Assembly (NCBI GenBank): GCA_002347025.1 | Contig: DEAE01000010.1 | Coordinates: forward strand, 1-64,000 | Source of the DNA: Acidobacteria bacterium UBA2990 | GTDB taxonomy: Bacteria > Acidobacteriota > Vicinamibacteria > Vicinamibacterales > UBA8438 | Length of the DNA stretch: 64,000 nt | Direction of reading: 5' to 3' | In this document: positions 36,177-44,549 of the stretch, one piece after another | How the letters are laid out: each line of letters starts with the position of its first letter | Position numbering within the stretch: position 1 is the first letter of the stretch | The notes under the pieces: model-generated | Seen by the model: only the letters and a program-made list of their open reading frames with translations | What the model was told of the DNA's origin: nothing | Databases searched by the model: none | Translations under genes and position numbers: made by a program

Positions 36177-37262
36177 ATGGACTTCTACGTCATTCTCGGT
36201 GTGGATCGAGCTGCATCAAATAGTGATGTTAGGCGGGCTTACCGGCGTTTAGCCCGAAAATATCATCCAGATATCAATCCTGGAGATCGTGAGGCTGCGG
36301 CACTTTTCCGCAGGGTTGCTGAGGCTTATCAGACGCTCAGCGATCCGGAACGCCGTTACCATTACGATCACCATGGTACGACACCTGCACCGGCCTCAGA
36401 TGGTGTTGAATTTGAGGGATTCGACTTCTCCGTGTCTTCTTCGGGAGAGTCAGCATCCACGTTTGGTGATCTTTTTGCCGACGTGTTTACGGGGCAAGTA
36501 TCTGGCAAAGGAAAGGGCGCTCAGAGCGTCGACCTACACGTGACGCTGAACCTCGAATTTGAGCAGGCGATTCGTGGGGGTGAGTATGAAGTAACACTGA
36601 CAAGGGTTGCGCGCTGTAGGGCCTGTCGGGGTTCTGGATTGCGGTTGGTAGCTGAGAGTATGTGTGCTGGGTGTAGCGGTACTGGGCAATCTCGCTGGAC
36701 TCGGGGACACATGGTGTTCTCGAGGCAGTGCAACCACTGTGATGGAACTGGAAGGCGCCGGCATAGCCCTTGTGACCTCTGTAGGGCGGATGGCCTCGTT
36801 TCGAGGACAGAGGTAGTGTTAGTGGACTTACCGGCTGGGATCGAGAATGGTGCGCGGGTGAGAGTGGCGGGGAGGGGTAGTGTCGGACATCGCGCTGGAT
36901 TGACAGGCGATCTTTACGTGACTGTTGTCACTGAGCCCCATGCTTTCTTCAGGCGAGATGGAGATGACTTGCATCTGTTATTGCCTGTTGCTGTGCAGGA
37001 AGCGGCGCTAGGCGCTAGGGTAGAGGTGCCGACTATTAGTGACCGGGTTCGACTCCGGATTCCTCCAGGAAGCCAATCTGGACAGAGATTTCGCTTGCGG
37101 GAGCAGGGTGCCCCGTCGCCTCGAACTGGTAAGCCTGGAGATCTGATCGTGGAGATCCAGATAGTGTTACCTTCTGTTCTTGACGAACGTTCGAAGGAAT
37201 TAATGAGGGAGTTGGCGAAGATTGATAATGAAAATGTTCGGGCCGGATTATGGAAAGCGTAA
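36177..37262 (+). CDS. dnaJ: DnaJ-type cochaperone with zinc-finger domain
   Basis: Stimulates the ATPase of DnaK and delivers substrates. The 361-residue product has the J domain with HPD in ARKYHPDINPGD at about residue 30, a short linker in place of the usual Gly/Phe-rich region, and the zinc domain at about residues 140-205 with CRACRGSG, CAGCSGTG, CNHCDGTG and a fourth, degenerate CDLCRADG that keeps both Cys. The C-terminal substrate-binding domains contain LTGDLYVTVVTEPHAFFRRD and GKPGDLIVEI. It follows dnaK by 34 bases. Confidence 0.93.
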   Translation: MDFYVILGVDRAASNSDVRRAYRRLARKYHPDINPGDREAAALFRRVAEAYQTLSDPERRYHYDHHGTTPAPASDGVEFEGFDFSVSSSGESASTFGDLFADVFTGQVSGKGKGAQSVDLHVTLNLEFEQAIRGGEYEVTLTRVARCRACRGSGLRLVAESMCAGCSGTGQSRWTRGHMVFSRQCNHCDGTGRRRHSPCDLCRADGLVSRTEVVLVDLPAGIENGARVRVAGRGSVGHRAGLTGDLYVTVVTEPHAFFRRDGDDLHLLLPVAVQEAALGARVEVPTISDRVRLRIPPGSQSGQRFRLREQGAPSPRTGKPGDLIVEIQIVLPSVLDERSKELMRELAKIDNENVRAGLWKA

Positions 37263-37378
37263 GGAGAGAATATTAGAGCCAGCTTGTTTTGAACGGAGAT
37301 CGTTCGACACTCATGTCACATAACTACTTTCGATTCGTGTCTCGAGAGGCTGCTAGCCTGAGGAAGTGAGTTGGGGAT

Positions 37379-37801
37379 ATGTCAGCGAAGGGAACTGGTC
37401 AGGGGTACGTGATGATTAGTGCTGTAGCTCAACGCTACAATATTCATCCGCAAACCTTACGGCTTTACGAGCGAGAAGGGTTGCTAAAGCCTTCTAGGAC
37501 AAACGGGAACACGCGGTTGTATTCAGATGCTGATCTTGAGCAACTAGAGACAATTTTGACATTGACCAGAGAACTCGGCGTCAATCTTGCGGGAGTCGAA
37601 ATCATATTGAACATGCGGCGCAAGATGGATCGCATGCAAGATGAGGTTAATGAGTTCATGTCCTACGCCAAACAAGAACTCGCCCGCGGTCTCGGTGACT
37701 GGGAGCAACGGTTGGGTACAGCCTTGGTAAGATCCTCACCGACCGATCTGGTTCGGGTTGACCGCCAGGTTGCTGCGGATGACGGAGAACCTCTGTTGTG
37801 A
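37379..37801 (+). CDS. hspR: HspR-like MerR-family heat shock regulator
   Basis: A 140-residue DNA-binding protein. The MerR-type winged helix occupies about residues 12-80 (AVAQRYNIHPQTLRLYEREG, RTNGNTRLYSDADLEQLE), followed by a coiled dimerisation helix (MRRKMDRMQDEVNEFM). Position directly after dnaK and dnaJ makes HspR, the repressor of dnaK operons in Actinobacteria and others, the best call. The Cys-less effector region suits HspR rather than a metal sensor. Whether it regulates dnaK here is inferred: the known HAIR operator is not visible, though another inverted repeat overlaps the dnaK promoter. Confidence 0.82.
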   Translation: MSAKGTGQGYVMISAVAQRYNIHPQTLRLYEREGLLKPSRTNGNTRLYSDADLEQLETILTLTRELGVNLAGVEIILNMRRKMDRMQDEVNEFMSYAKQELARGLGDWEQRLGTALVRSSPTDLVRVDRQVAADDGEPLL

Positions 37802-37945
37802 TGTGAATAGAAGTGAAAAAGGCGATACGTCAGGCCTGTAGAGCCAGCCATATACGACTGGCAGGAGCGGGATGATGGCCCTGTAAACAAATCCAGTGCT
37901 GCAGTGTTTGGAATGCAGCCTAGTGCAACTGGGATAGCTGCTATG

Positions 37946-38776
37946 TCTTGCCCATATTGTGATGGCACAGGTTGGCGCCAAGTGTCCGAGGATGGTGTTG
38001 TTCGGGTGGAGCGGTGCGAATGTTGGAGGAAGGGTGTTGCAAAGACCTTGTTAGGCTCTGCCCGAATCCCTCCGCGCTACCGGTCCTGCGATTTGTCCAG
38101 TTTTGTGACCTACGAGAATCCGCAACTTCAGCGGGCAATCAGTCGAGCGAGACGGTTTATTGATGCATTTCCTGTTGTCGAAAAAGGCCTTTTGTTTATA
38201 GGTCCCCCTGGTATTGGTAAGACCCATATTGCCGTTTCGGTGTTGCGGCAAGTGGTTCTAGAAAAGAATGCTCAGGGACTCTACTACGATACTCGCAGCC
38301 TGCTCAGCACGATTCGAAGCACTTATAATCCTGTGATACGGACGTCAGAGGTCGATGTTCTAAGGCCCGTGATGGAAGCTGAGCTTCTGATACTGGATGA
38401 TTTGGGAGCTGAGCGACTCACTGACTGGGTAGAGGAGACGATGAATCTTATCGTTAACACTCGTTATAACGATCGTCGCCCTACTATTTTCACTTCTAAC
38501 TATGAAGATATTCCAGATCCAGAAGCGCTTGAGTCGCTGTTGGTTCGGGTCGGATTTCGAATGCACTCCAGGTTGAGGGAAATGTGTGAATTCTTGGAGT
38601 ACACGGGACCAGATTATCGGGACTTCGAGTTTCCGCCAAGTAGTGACGATTTATATCGAAAATGGCAGTCTCAGCCCAAACGCAAGTTGCCTGCTCGTGC
38701 GTCTGTTCGAGCTAGAGCTAGGTTGAAGACAGGCAAGCCAGACCTTGGGTGGAGTGGTGGTCGAGCCGGTGGATGA
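37946..38776 (+). CDS. DnaC/IstB-like AAA+ ATPase with N-terminal zinc ribbon
   Basis: Probable helicase-loader-type ATPase. ATG 37946 gives a 276-residue protein opening with the Cys motif CPYCDGTGW and a second Cys pair in VERCECWRKG, a likely zinc ribbon. The AAA+ core has Walker A IGPPGIGKTHIAVSVL, Walker B LLILDDLGAE and sensor-1 TIFTSNYE, closest to DnaC and the IstB helper of IS21. An Arg-rich tail follows. Upstream in-frame ATG and GTG codons (37904, 37913) are possible. No transposase is near, so a host replication role is more likely than a transposon helper. The stop overlaps the hemW-like start (ATGA). Confidence 0.85.
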   Translation, partial: SCPYCDGTGWRQVSEDGVVRVERCECWRKGVAKTLLGSARIPPRYRSCDLSSFVTYENPQLQRAISRARRFIDAFPVVEKGLLFIGPPGIGKTHIAVSVLRQVVLEKNAQGLYYDTRSLLSTIRSTYNPVIRTSEVDVLRPVMEAELLILDDLGAERLTDWVEETMNLIVNTRYNDRRPTIFTSNYEDIPDPEALESLLVRVGFRMHSRLREMCEFLEYTGPDYRDFEFPPSSDDLYRKWQSQPKRKLPARASVRARARLKTGKPDLGWSGGRAGG

Positions 38777-39915
38777 CGAGGGCGACGGCTTTGGTTGGTA
38801 TCGGGTTGTATATCCATATTCCGTTTTGCGAAAAGATTTGCAATTACTGCAATTTTAATCGTGGGTTGCTTGAGCCGGGCTTGCGGCGCCGTTATCTCTC
38901 TGCATTAGGTCAAGAAATCGAGTGTCAGCGGAAAACCGGGAAAGTCGATTCTGTGTTCTTTGGTGGTGGCACACCATCTGTGCTCACCCCGGGTGAGATC
39001 AATGAATTGCTCGGCCGGTGTCGGCTGGTTTTCGACCTTGAGCCCACTGCAGAAATAACACTTGAGATGAATCCGGAGACAGCTTCGTTTGAGCGTCTTG
39101 AGGGTTACCTTTCAGTGGGCGTGAATCGACTCAGTCTTGGAGTTCAATCGTTTCGAGATTCTGAGCTAAAGAGACTAGGTCGGGCTCACACAGCGGCCAG
39201 AGCGATTGAGGCTTTCGAAATGTCTCGTGAGGCTGGGTTTCACAATCTTAGTGTAGATTTGATGGGTTGGCTGCCAGGGCAGACTCTGAGCCATTGGCAC
39301 GAGTCAGTTAAGACGCTGATTGGCCTTGAGCCAGAACACGCCTCACTATATTTATTGGAGTTGTATCCCAACGCGCCTTTACGGGACGAAATGGCGAGGG
39401 AAGGGTTAACGCTGGCCCCAGATGAGATTGCGGCTGAGATGTACTATGGGAGCTTTGATTGGTTAGAGGGGGCTGGGTATCAGCAATACGAAATCTCAAA
39501 CGTTGCGAAAAACAGCTGCGAATCTCGTCACAACCTTAAATACTGGTCCGATGGGTCATGGCTAGGGCTCGGGTGCGGTGCGCATTCCGCGATTGATGGG
39601 CGCCGATGGAGAAACGTCAGTGACATCGGTGCCTATATTGAACGTGTGAACGGTGGAGTGAGCCCTGTGGTGGATGAAAAATTGTTGTCGGTTGAGGAAC
39701 GAGTGAGTGAAGCGTTGTTTCTCGGACTTCGTTTGTTCGAAGGAGTGGATTTGTCGAAATTGAAGGGGCGGTATAGCGTCGATGTTTGGGATCGCTGGGG
39801 AAGCGACTTGGAACTTTGTGTGGAGGCAGGTCTACTGCATAGAAGGTCAGAATGGTTGCGTTTGACTCGGAAAGGTATGCTGCTTTCAAATGAGGTCATG
39901 CGTGTTTTTATTTAG
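38773..39915 (+). CDS. hemW: HemW-like radical SAM protein
   Basis: Radical SAM protein of the HemN/HemW family. ATG 38773 overlaps the upstream stop and gives 380 residues. The cluster motif CEKICNYCNF (C-x3-C-x2-C) near residue 20 is followed by FFGGGTPSVLTPGEI, LEMNPETASFERL, VNRLSLGVQSF and the C-terminal HemN domain. HemW proteins are heme chaperones rather than coproporphyrinogen dehydrogenases, and many genomes label them as the latter. The C-terminal extension of true HemN is missing, which favours HemW. It is the last gene of the dnaK-dnaJ-hspR-loader run. Confidence 0.88.
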   Translation: MTRATALVGIGLYIHIPFCEKICNYCNFNRGLLEPGLRRRYLSALGQEIECQRKTGKVDSVFFGGGTPSVLTPGEINELLGRCRLVFDLEPTAEITLEMNPETASFERLEGYLSVGVNRLSLGVQSFRDSELKRLGRAHTAARAIEAFEMSREAGFHNLSVDLMGWLPGQTLSHWHESVKTLIGLEPEHASLYLLELYPNAPLRDEMAREGLTLAPDEIAAEMYYGSFDWLEGAGYQQYEISNVAKNSCESRHNLKYWSDGSWLGLGCGAHSAIDGRRWRNVSDIGAYIERVNGGVSPVVDEKLLSVEERVSEALFLGLRLFEGVDLSKLKGRYSVDVWDRWGSDLELCVEAGLLHRRSEWLRLTRKGMLLSNEVMRVFI

Positions 39916-39944
39916 CTGGTAGGTTGCCTGGGTTATGAGGTGAC

Positions 39945-39974
39945 CAACTGATTTCAGCTGTGGCCTATCAGTTG
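39945..39974. repeat. Perfect 8-bp inverted repeat upstream of the exported paralogs
   Basis: CAACTGAT (39945-39952) and ATCAGTTG (39967-39974) are exact inverted copies around a 14-base centre. No T-run follows, so a terminator is unlikely. It overlaps a TTGACG at 39972-39977 that could serve as a -35, but no matching -10 was found. Confidence 0.4.
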
Positions 39975-40033
39975 ACGCTGTTTGTCCAAGCTGAAGATCA
40001 AATGATGTAGGGAGGAGTTGATAAAGCAGCAAG

Positions 40034-40510
40034 ATGCGACGCACCTATCGGAGTGGGTATCTAACCTCGACCTGGTTGGCGGTTATCTCTATAGCGCTTT
40101 GGATAGGGCTTCTAGTGGGAAGTGTGAGAGGGGCATCCGGCAGACAGGACACAGCTCGTGTGTTCAGTTCCCACACTGGTCTTGTGTTTAACTATGTTAA
40201 GGCAGCGCAGGCAGAAGCATTTGAGACCGCAATGGTTCGTGTAAGTGAAGCCTTGGCGGTTAGCGAAGTTTTGGAGCGCCGTTTGCAAGGCGCTAGTTGG
40301 AAGCTTTATAGGGTTGATGAACCTATTGATGGTGACGTGGTGTTATATGTGTCGATATTGAGCCCTGTTGTGCCAGGAGCTGACTATTGGGTTCCAGGAA
40401 TTTTGAACGAGGCCTTTCCGACTCAAGTACAGGGTTTTTACGACACCTATGTTGGAGCGTTTGCAGCCGGGCAAGTTCTCGTGAGCTTGGATCCGGTCGA
40501 TGTTCCTTGA
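40034..40510 (+). CDS. Exported protein of unknown function, first tandem paralog
   Basis: A 158-residue protein with an N-terminal membrane helix or signal (STWLAVISIALWIGLLVGSV), then a compact domain: TGLVFNYVKAAQAEAFETAM, an amphipathic helix, GASWKLYRVDEPIDGDVVLY and ADYWVPGILNEAFPTQVQGFY. The same layout recurs in the next gene, so the two are tandem paralogs. I recall similar short proteins in Acidobacteria without assigned function. The domain is a repeated beta-alpha pattern in which a helix is followed by a strand ending in VLYV, similar in feel to small ferredoxin-like dimeric folds, but this is speculation. GGGAGGAG lies upstream. Confidence 0.75.
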   Translation: MRRTYRSGYLTSTWLAVISIALWIGLLVGSVRGASGRQDTARVFSSHTGLVFNYVKAAQAEAFETAMVRVSEALAVSEVLERRLQGASWKLYRVDEPIDGDVVLYVSILSPVVPGADYWVPGILNEAFPTQVQGFYDTYVGAFAAGQVLVSLDPVDVP

Positions 40511-40626
40511 GATCGACTGTGGAAGCTTGTTAAATCAGGAACCCCATATCGGTGGGTGCAGCGGTATACTTGCGGTAGAGTAGCGTCCCGTTTAGCTGAT
40601 TGGTTGGACGAAGGAGGGTAATGCGG

Positions 40627-41130
40627 ATGATAATAGGTAAAGCTAGCAAAAGGGTCTGGATGGGGACGGCCATTGTGGCCGCTCTCGCGGTTGGAGTATT
40701 ACTGGGAGGGTCTTTTGCTTCGCGGTCCGAAGCATTGGTTCAGGCTCCTGCTCAGAATTTCACAGGTGACGCGGGTCTTGTGCTGCATGTCGTCAACCCG
40801 GCGAATGCTACTGATTTTGAAAATGCGATGCGAGCCTTTAAAGACACGTTGGCAGCGAGCAGCGATGCCCAGCGTCAGCAGATGGCTGCAGGTTTCAGGT
40901 TATTTCGTGCGGCGGAGGTTGGGCCGAATAACTTCACGCTCTATTACCAGCTCGTTGATCCAAATGTGTCAGGTGGGAATTATTCCCTCGTCACGGTATT
41001 AGCCGAGGAATACGGCGGTGGGCCGCCAGGAAATGGGGATGAAGTGCGAGCTCTCTATGGGGGCTACACTGAGGCCCTTCAAGGCGGTGGCCAGCAGATA
41101 ATGAATCTTAGTCTCGTGGCAGGTTTCTAG
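40627..41130 (+). CDS. Exported protein of unknown function, second tandem paralog
   Basis: A 167-residue protein with a typical signal or anchor helix (MGTAIVAALAVGVLLGG). The mature part shows the layout of its upstream neighbour: AGLVLHVVNPANATDFENAM, GFRLFRAAEVGPNNFTLYYQ and GNYSLVTVLAEEYGG in equivalent places. ATG 40627 is chosen over ATG 40621 because AAGGAGGG at 40611-40618 is then eight bases away. The spacing between the paralogs is about 115 bases, so they may be expressed together. A strong hairpin follows the stop. No function can be named. Confidence 0.75.
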   Translation: MIIGKASKRVWMGTAIVAALAVGVLLGGSFASRSEALVQAPAQNFTGDAGLVLHVVNPANATDFENAMRAFKDTLAASSDAQRQQMAAGFRLFRAAEVGPNNFTLYYQLVDPNVSGGNYSLVTVLAEEYGGGPPGNGDEVRALYGGYTEALQGGGQQIMNLSLVAGF

Positions 41131-41160
41131 TTGTTGAGGATTTGGTGACCTGCGAGGTGC

Positions 41161-41197
41161 GCGGAGGGAGCGGGTCTTGCTACCCGCTGTCCTCCGC
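41161..41197 (+). terminator. Strong GC-rich hairpin after the exported paralogs
   Basis: AGCGGGT / ACCCGCT (41169-41175 and 41182-41188) form a seven-pair stem with a six-base loop. After a small bulge, GCGGAGG / CCTCCGC continues the stem. There is no long T-run, so it may be an inefficient or factor-assisted terminator. Confidence 0.5.
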
Positions 41198-41348
41198 ACG
41201 TGTTGGGTTGTGGGGCCTTTGTGTCTCCGCCCGAGCGATGACGGGCTCTTAGCGAACGATTTTCTGTTTAGGCAGTGACTACCGGTCGGAATCGGGAGCT
41301 TTGTTCTTTCTTGATGGGTGCCTTTGAACAGGAAAGTTAGGCCACGTC

Positions 41349-41936
41349 TTAGAAAGCCAAGTTCAGGCCAGTGTAAAACCGCTGTTGTTGGGTCCCTTGC
41401 CGTCCTCCTGTCAGCATGAAAACCCGATAATCGATGCGAAGCCGGATGGGGCCTGTGAGAGAGATTTTAACCCCTCCACCGGCGTTGGTTGCCCGACCAG
41501 TTTCCTGCAAGGTGGCTTCCTTGCTTTTGTAAAATCCCCCGCCGATGGTTGCGTAGAACTGTAGGTGTGAAATGACAAACGGAGATTGCGCCAAAAGGTT
41601 AAACATCCCCGTTTGTGTTCCCGCTAGCCCGTTTCGGGTTCTTGGTGTTGTGTCGGAGTACTCGAATTCGACGCCGAACATCAGTAACGATAGTCCGAGT
41701 CCAAAACCACGAACTTGGCTGGAGGGGTTTCCTTGTGTGCCAGCGAAGGCGGTCAGGTCAGCTTGGACCGGCGCAGCAGTTCCTAGTAACACAGTTACAA
41801 TGCACGCTTGAAAGAGGCTGGCTTGGGATAGCAGGCCGGCGAGTCTGGTTTTGAAAGACCACGTCGAAGCAGCCGAATTCAGGCCACCACTATCGCGCAT
41901 TCTCGTCGCATCGGCATCCTGTGTTGCTTTAGCCAC
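41349..41936 (-). CDS. Probable outer membrane beta-barrel protein
   Basis: A 195-residue protein with a long N-terminal region leading to a signal-like helix (LFQACIVTVLLGTAAPVQA) and then alternating hydrophobic strands typical of a small barrel: VRGFGLGLSLLMFGVEFEYS, SHLQFYATIGGGFYKS, IRLRIDYRVFML. It ends in a C-terminal Phe (NLAF), the usual outer membrane insertion signal. The true start may be downstream of the annotated one, since about 40 residues precede the signal helix. It resembles opacity-type barrels rather than a named porin. It lies alone on the minus strand. Confidence 0.65.
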   Translation of the reverse strand: MAKATQDADATRMRDSGGLNSAASTWSFKTRLAGLLSQASLFQACIVTVLLGTAAPVQADLTAFAGTQGNPSSQVRGFGLGLSLLMFGVEFEYSDTTPRTRNGLAGTQTGMFNLLAQSPFVISHLQFYATIGGGFYKSKEATLQETGRATNAGGGVKISLTGPIRLRIDYRVFMLTGGRQGTQQQRFYTGLNLAF

Positions 41937-42524
41937 CGGCTGCTTCTAGATCCCTGTGGTTTGCTGGCGACAATATTGGTGTCGTTACATTGAGCCTGGA
42001 TCGCGGTATCACGGCAGACATAATACCAGAGTCATGATGGCTGGGATGGAGTCCTCCAGTTAGAGGAAGCTACGAGTTCCGAATTTCTTGCGTCGCCTCC
42101 GACAGGGCATTGGCCTGTGTGGTAGAGTGTCAGCAGCTTGATAGCTTTTCTGTTCTATCGATCAGCACCGACTTCATTGCTATACCGTTTTCGCGTTTAA
42201 CTGGGGGCCATTACACGTGGGGGTGCGACAAAAAATAGTGTCCAGCCCGCCAGTATGGAACGCTACTGTCTTGCTTGCCAAAATTCGGATATTGGGTGCT
42301 GACCTAGGCGAATTGCATGGTGCGCGAGTGTCGTTGTTGGCTACTGTTCGCTCGATATGCCCCTGTCACCTTGATTGATCGGAACTTAGACGAGAGAGAA
42401 GACTTGTGTCCCCTGGCCAGGTCTACATTGAGTGAGGCCTGACACGGTATTCTGCAAATGGCAATCACTATGGTCGACCTTGTCAAATCTCGGCTACTGT
42501 GGGCAGGGATCTGGATTGACTTGT
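41937..42524. other. 590-base intergenic region, no gene recognised
   Basis: The stretch between the divergent barrel protein and meaB genes holds no convincing gene. A 53-codon frame from GTG 42217 to 42378 has no ribosome-binding site or recognisable sequence. I see no tRNA, repeat or insertion element. Promoters for both flanking genes must lie here, but none stands out. Confidence 0.4.
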
Positions 42525-43526
42525 ATGTGCGATAGGACGGATCGGTTGGTAGCCGAGATAGTCGGTGGTGACCGAAGGTCAGTAGCGAGAGCCATCACTG
42601 TTGTGGAAGGCAAGGGTCCTGCCGCAGCGGCGCTCATAAGAAGTGTCTATCCCCATAGTGGCAAAGCTTCGATTATCGGTGTTACAGGTTCACCCGGAGT
42701 CGGAAAGAGTACTCTGGTGGATCAGGCCACGACGATTCTCCGCTCTCGACAACGCACAGTTGGCGTATTAGCAGTTGACCCGACAAGTCCGTTTAGTGGT
42801 GGCGCTGTTCTTGGGGACCGCTTGCGCATGCAGTTGCACGCTCCAGACCCAGGAGTGTTCGTGAGGAGCATGGCGACTCGTGGCAAATTGGGTGGTATCG
42901 CCAGTGCCTCGAGTGATGCGGCGGTGATACTTGATGCTGCCGGTTTCGATGTGATTATTCTGGAGACTGTTGGGGTGGGACAGGCTGAGGTTGAGGTGTC
43001 ATCCGCATCTGATATGACGATTGTGGTTGCCATGCCTGGGGCTGGTGATGGGGTTCAGGCGCTCAAGGCAGGGTTAATGGAGACGGCGGACCTGTTTGTG
43101 GTCAACAAGTCTGATCACCAGGGGGCAGACCGTTCTGTGATGGAGATCGAATCAATGTTGGAGTTGCGTGAACCTGGTCCTGAGGAATGGCGGCCACCTG
43201 TTTTGCAAACTCAAGCGACGTCGGGTGAGGGAGTGATTGACCTTGTTGATGCGATAGACCGATTCATCGCTCGAACCGCCTCGCTTGAACGGCGTCGACG
43301 AGGACGTGCTGAGTTTCGGTTGCGACAGGTTGTGTCAGCCAAGCTCATCGAACGGGCAGAGTCTGATGCTCTTAAACCTGGCGTGTACGACAGGTTGATC
43401 GATCAAGTGGTTGACACTACGGTGGACCCATATACAGCTGCTGAAGAAATTGTGGGTTTGGTTCTGGCGGCGTCAAAAACAGCGCCTGAGATCCGAAAAA
43501 AAATATCTAATGTTGAGCGTGGGTGA
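42525..43526 (+). CDS. meaB: Methylmalonyl-CoA mutase-associated GTPase MeaB
   Basis: G-protein chaperone that guards and reloads the B12 cofactor of methylmalonyl-CoA mutase. ATG 42525 gives 333 residues; the frame is open further upstream, but the added residues (from 42432) look non-native. Visible features are the P-loop IGVTGSPGVGKSTLVDQ, the switch region VLAVDPTSPFSGGAVLGDR, MATRGKLGGIA, ETVGVGQAEVEV and the guanine-specificity motif VVNKSD. A C-terminal helical dimerisation arm follows. The matching small mutase subunit is at 15.7 kb, so the pathway is split across the chromosome. Confidence 0.95.
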   Translation: MCDRTDRLVAEIVGGDRRSVARAITVVEGKGPAAAALIRSVYPHSGKASIIGVTGSPGVGKSTLVDQATTILRSRQRTVGVLAVDPTSPFSGGAVLGDRLRMQLHAPDPGVFVRSMATRGKLGGIASASSDAAVILDAAGFDVIILETVGVGQAEVEVSSASDMTIVVAMPGAGDGVQALKAGLMETADLFVVNKSDHQGADRSVMEIESMLELREPGPEEWRPPVLQTQATSGEGVIDLVDAIDRFIARTASLERRRRGRAEFRLRQVVSAKLIERAESDALKPGVYDRLIDQVVDTTVDPYTAAEEIVGLVLAASKTAPEIRKKISNVERG

Positions 43527-43565
43527 CTACTGATTGGCGAGCGATTCAAGAGGAGAGTGAGGCCC

Positions 43566-44447
43566 GTGCAGACAGTACTTGGGAATATTCAAGTCGGTGT
43601 GATTGGTGGAAGCGGTCTTTACGATATGGACGGATTGACCGACCGGGAGTCAATTCAGCTGGATACCCCTTTTGGGGAGCCATCCTCTCCTTTTATTGTG
43701 GGTATGTTGAACGGTCGTCGCGTGGCATTTCTGGCTCGGCACGGAGATGGGCACCGGTTGATGCCATCCGAATTGAATTTCCGAGCAAACATTTTTGGCT
43801 TTAAAACCCTTGGAGTCGAGTGGATTCTGTCTGCTAGTGCGGTTGGGAGCCTGCAGGAGCAGTATGAGCCATTAGACGTCGTCATTCCGGACCAGTTCTT
43901 TGACCGAACAAGAGGTCGAATAAGTACGTTCTTTGGAGATGGCCTCGTGGCGCACGTTGGATTTGCTAAACCATTTTGTCCAGTGCTGAGTGAGATTGCC
44001 TTCAAAGTAGGTAGCAGCACTGGCGCTAAGGTTCACCGTGGTGGCACATATCTTTGTATGGAAGGGCCTCAATTTTCCACGTTGGCCGAGTCCAATTTGT
44101 ATCGTTCGTGGGGTTTTGACATCATCGGAATGACGAATCTCCAAGAGGCTAAGCTGGCTCGAGAGGCAGAGATGTGCTACACCACGCTTGCACTGGTAAC
44201 CGATTACGATTGCTGGCATGAAGGACATGAAGATGTGACTGTAGAAATGATCATCAACAATTTGACCAAGAATGCTCTTACGGCACAGGAGATTGTGAGC
44301 AAGGCCGTGGGTCAATTGCCAACTCGTAGAGACTGTGAATGCGCTGCTGCACTTGGCTCAGCTATCATTACTCGCCCCGATATGATTCCGCTTAGTGTCA
44401 GACGTGATTTGGCGCCAATTATCGGGAAGTATGTCCAGGTTGATTGA
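43566..44447 (+). CDS. mtnP: S-methyl-5'-thioadenosine phosphorylase
   Basis: Cleaves 5'-methylthioadenosine with phosphate to adenine and methylthioribose 1-phosphate, a purine and methionine salvage step. The product opens with VGVIGGSGLYDMDGL, then the phosphate-binding FLARHGDGHRLMPSELNF, SASAVGSLQEQYEPLD and the substrate motif CMEGPQFSTLAES, with IIGMTNLQEAKLAREAEM. GTG 43566 is preferred, with AGGAG ten bases away; GTG 43557 is too close to it. Family members can also act on adenosine or inosine, so specificity is inferred from close similarity to the MTA group. A PfkB kinase gene follows after about 100 bases. Confidence 0.92.
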   Translation: MQTVLGNIQVGVIGGSGLYDMDGLTDRESIQLDTPFGEPSSPFIVGMLNGRRVAFLARHGDGHRLMPSELNFRANIFGFKTLGVEWILSASAVGSLQEQYEPLDVVIPDQFFDRTRGRISTFFGDGLVAHVGFAKPFCPVLSEIAFKVGSSTGAKVHRGGTYLCMEGPQFSTLAESNLYRSWGFDIIGMTNLQEAKLAREAEMCYTTLALVTDYDCWHEGHEDVTVEMIINNLTKNALTAQEIVSKAVGQLPTRRDCECAAALGSAIITRPDMIPLSVRRDLAPIIGKYVQVD

Positions 44448-44549
44448 GCGAGGGTGGATATCTGGTAGGCTCGGCATTGTTCCGTGGTACGGCCTTCGCC
44501 AAATCTAAGCCCTTTACTGTGTGGAAGTCCGAAAGGTAGTTGTTCACTC

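Noticed and set aside
42217..42378. 53-codon frame from GTG in the meaB upstream gap
   Set aside because: No ribosome-binding site, no similarity and ordinary composition for a chance frame.
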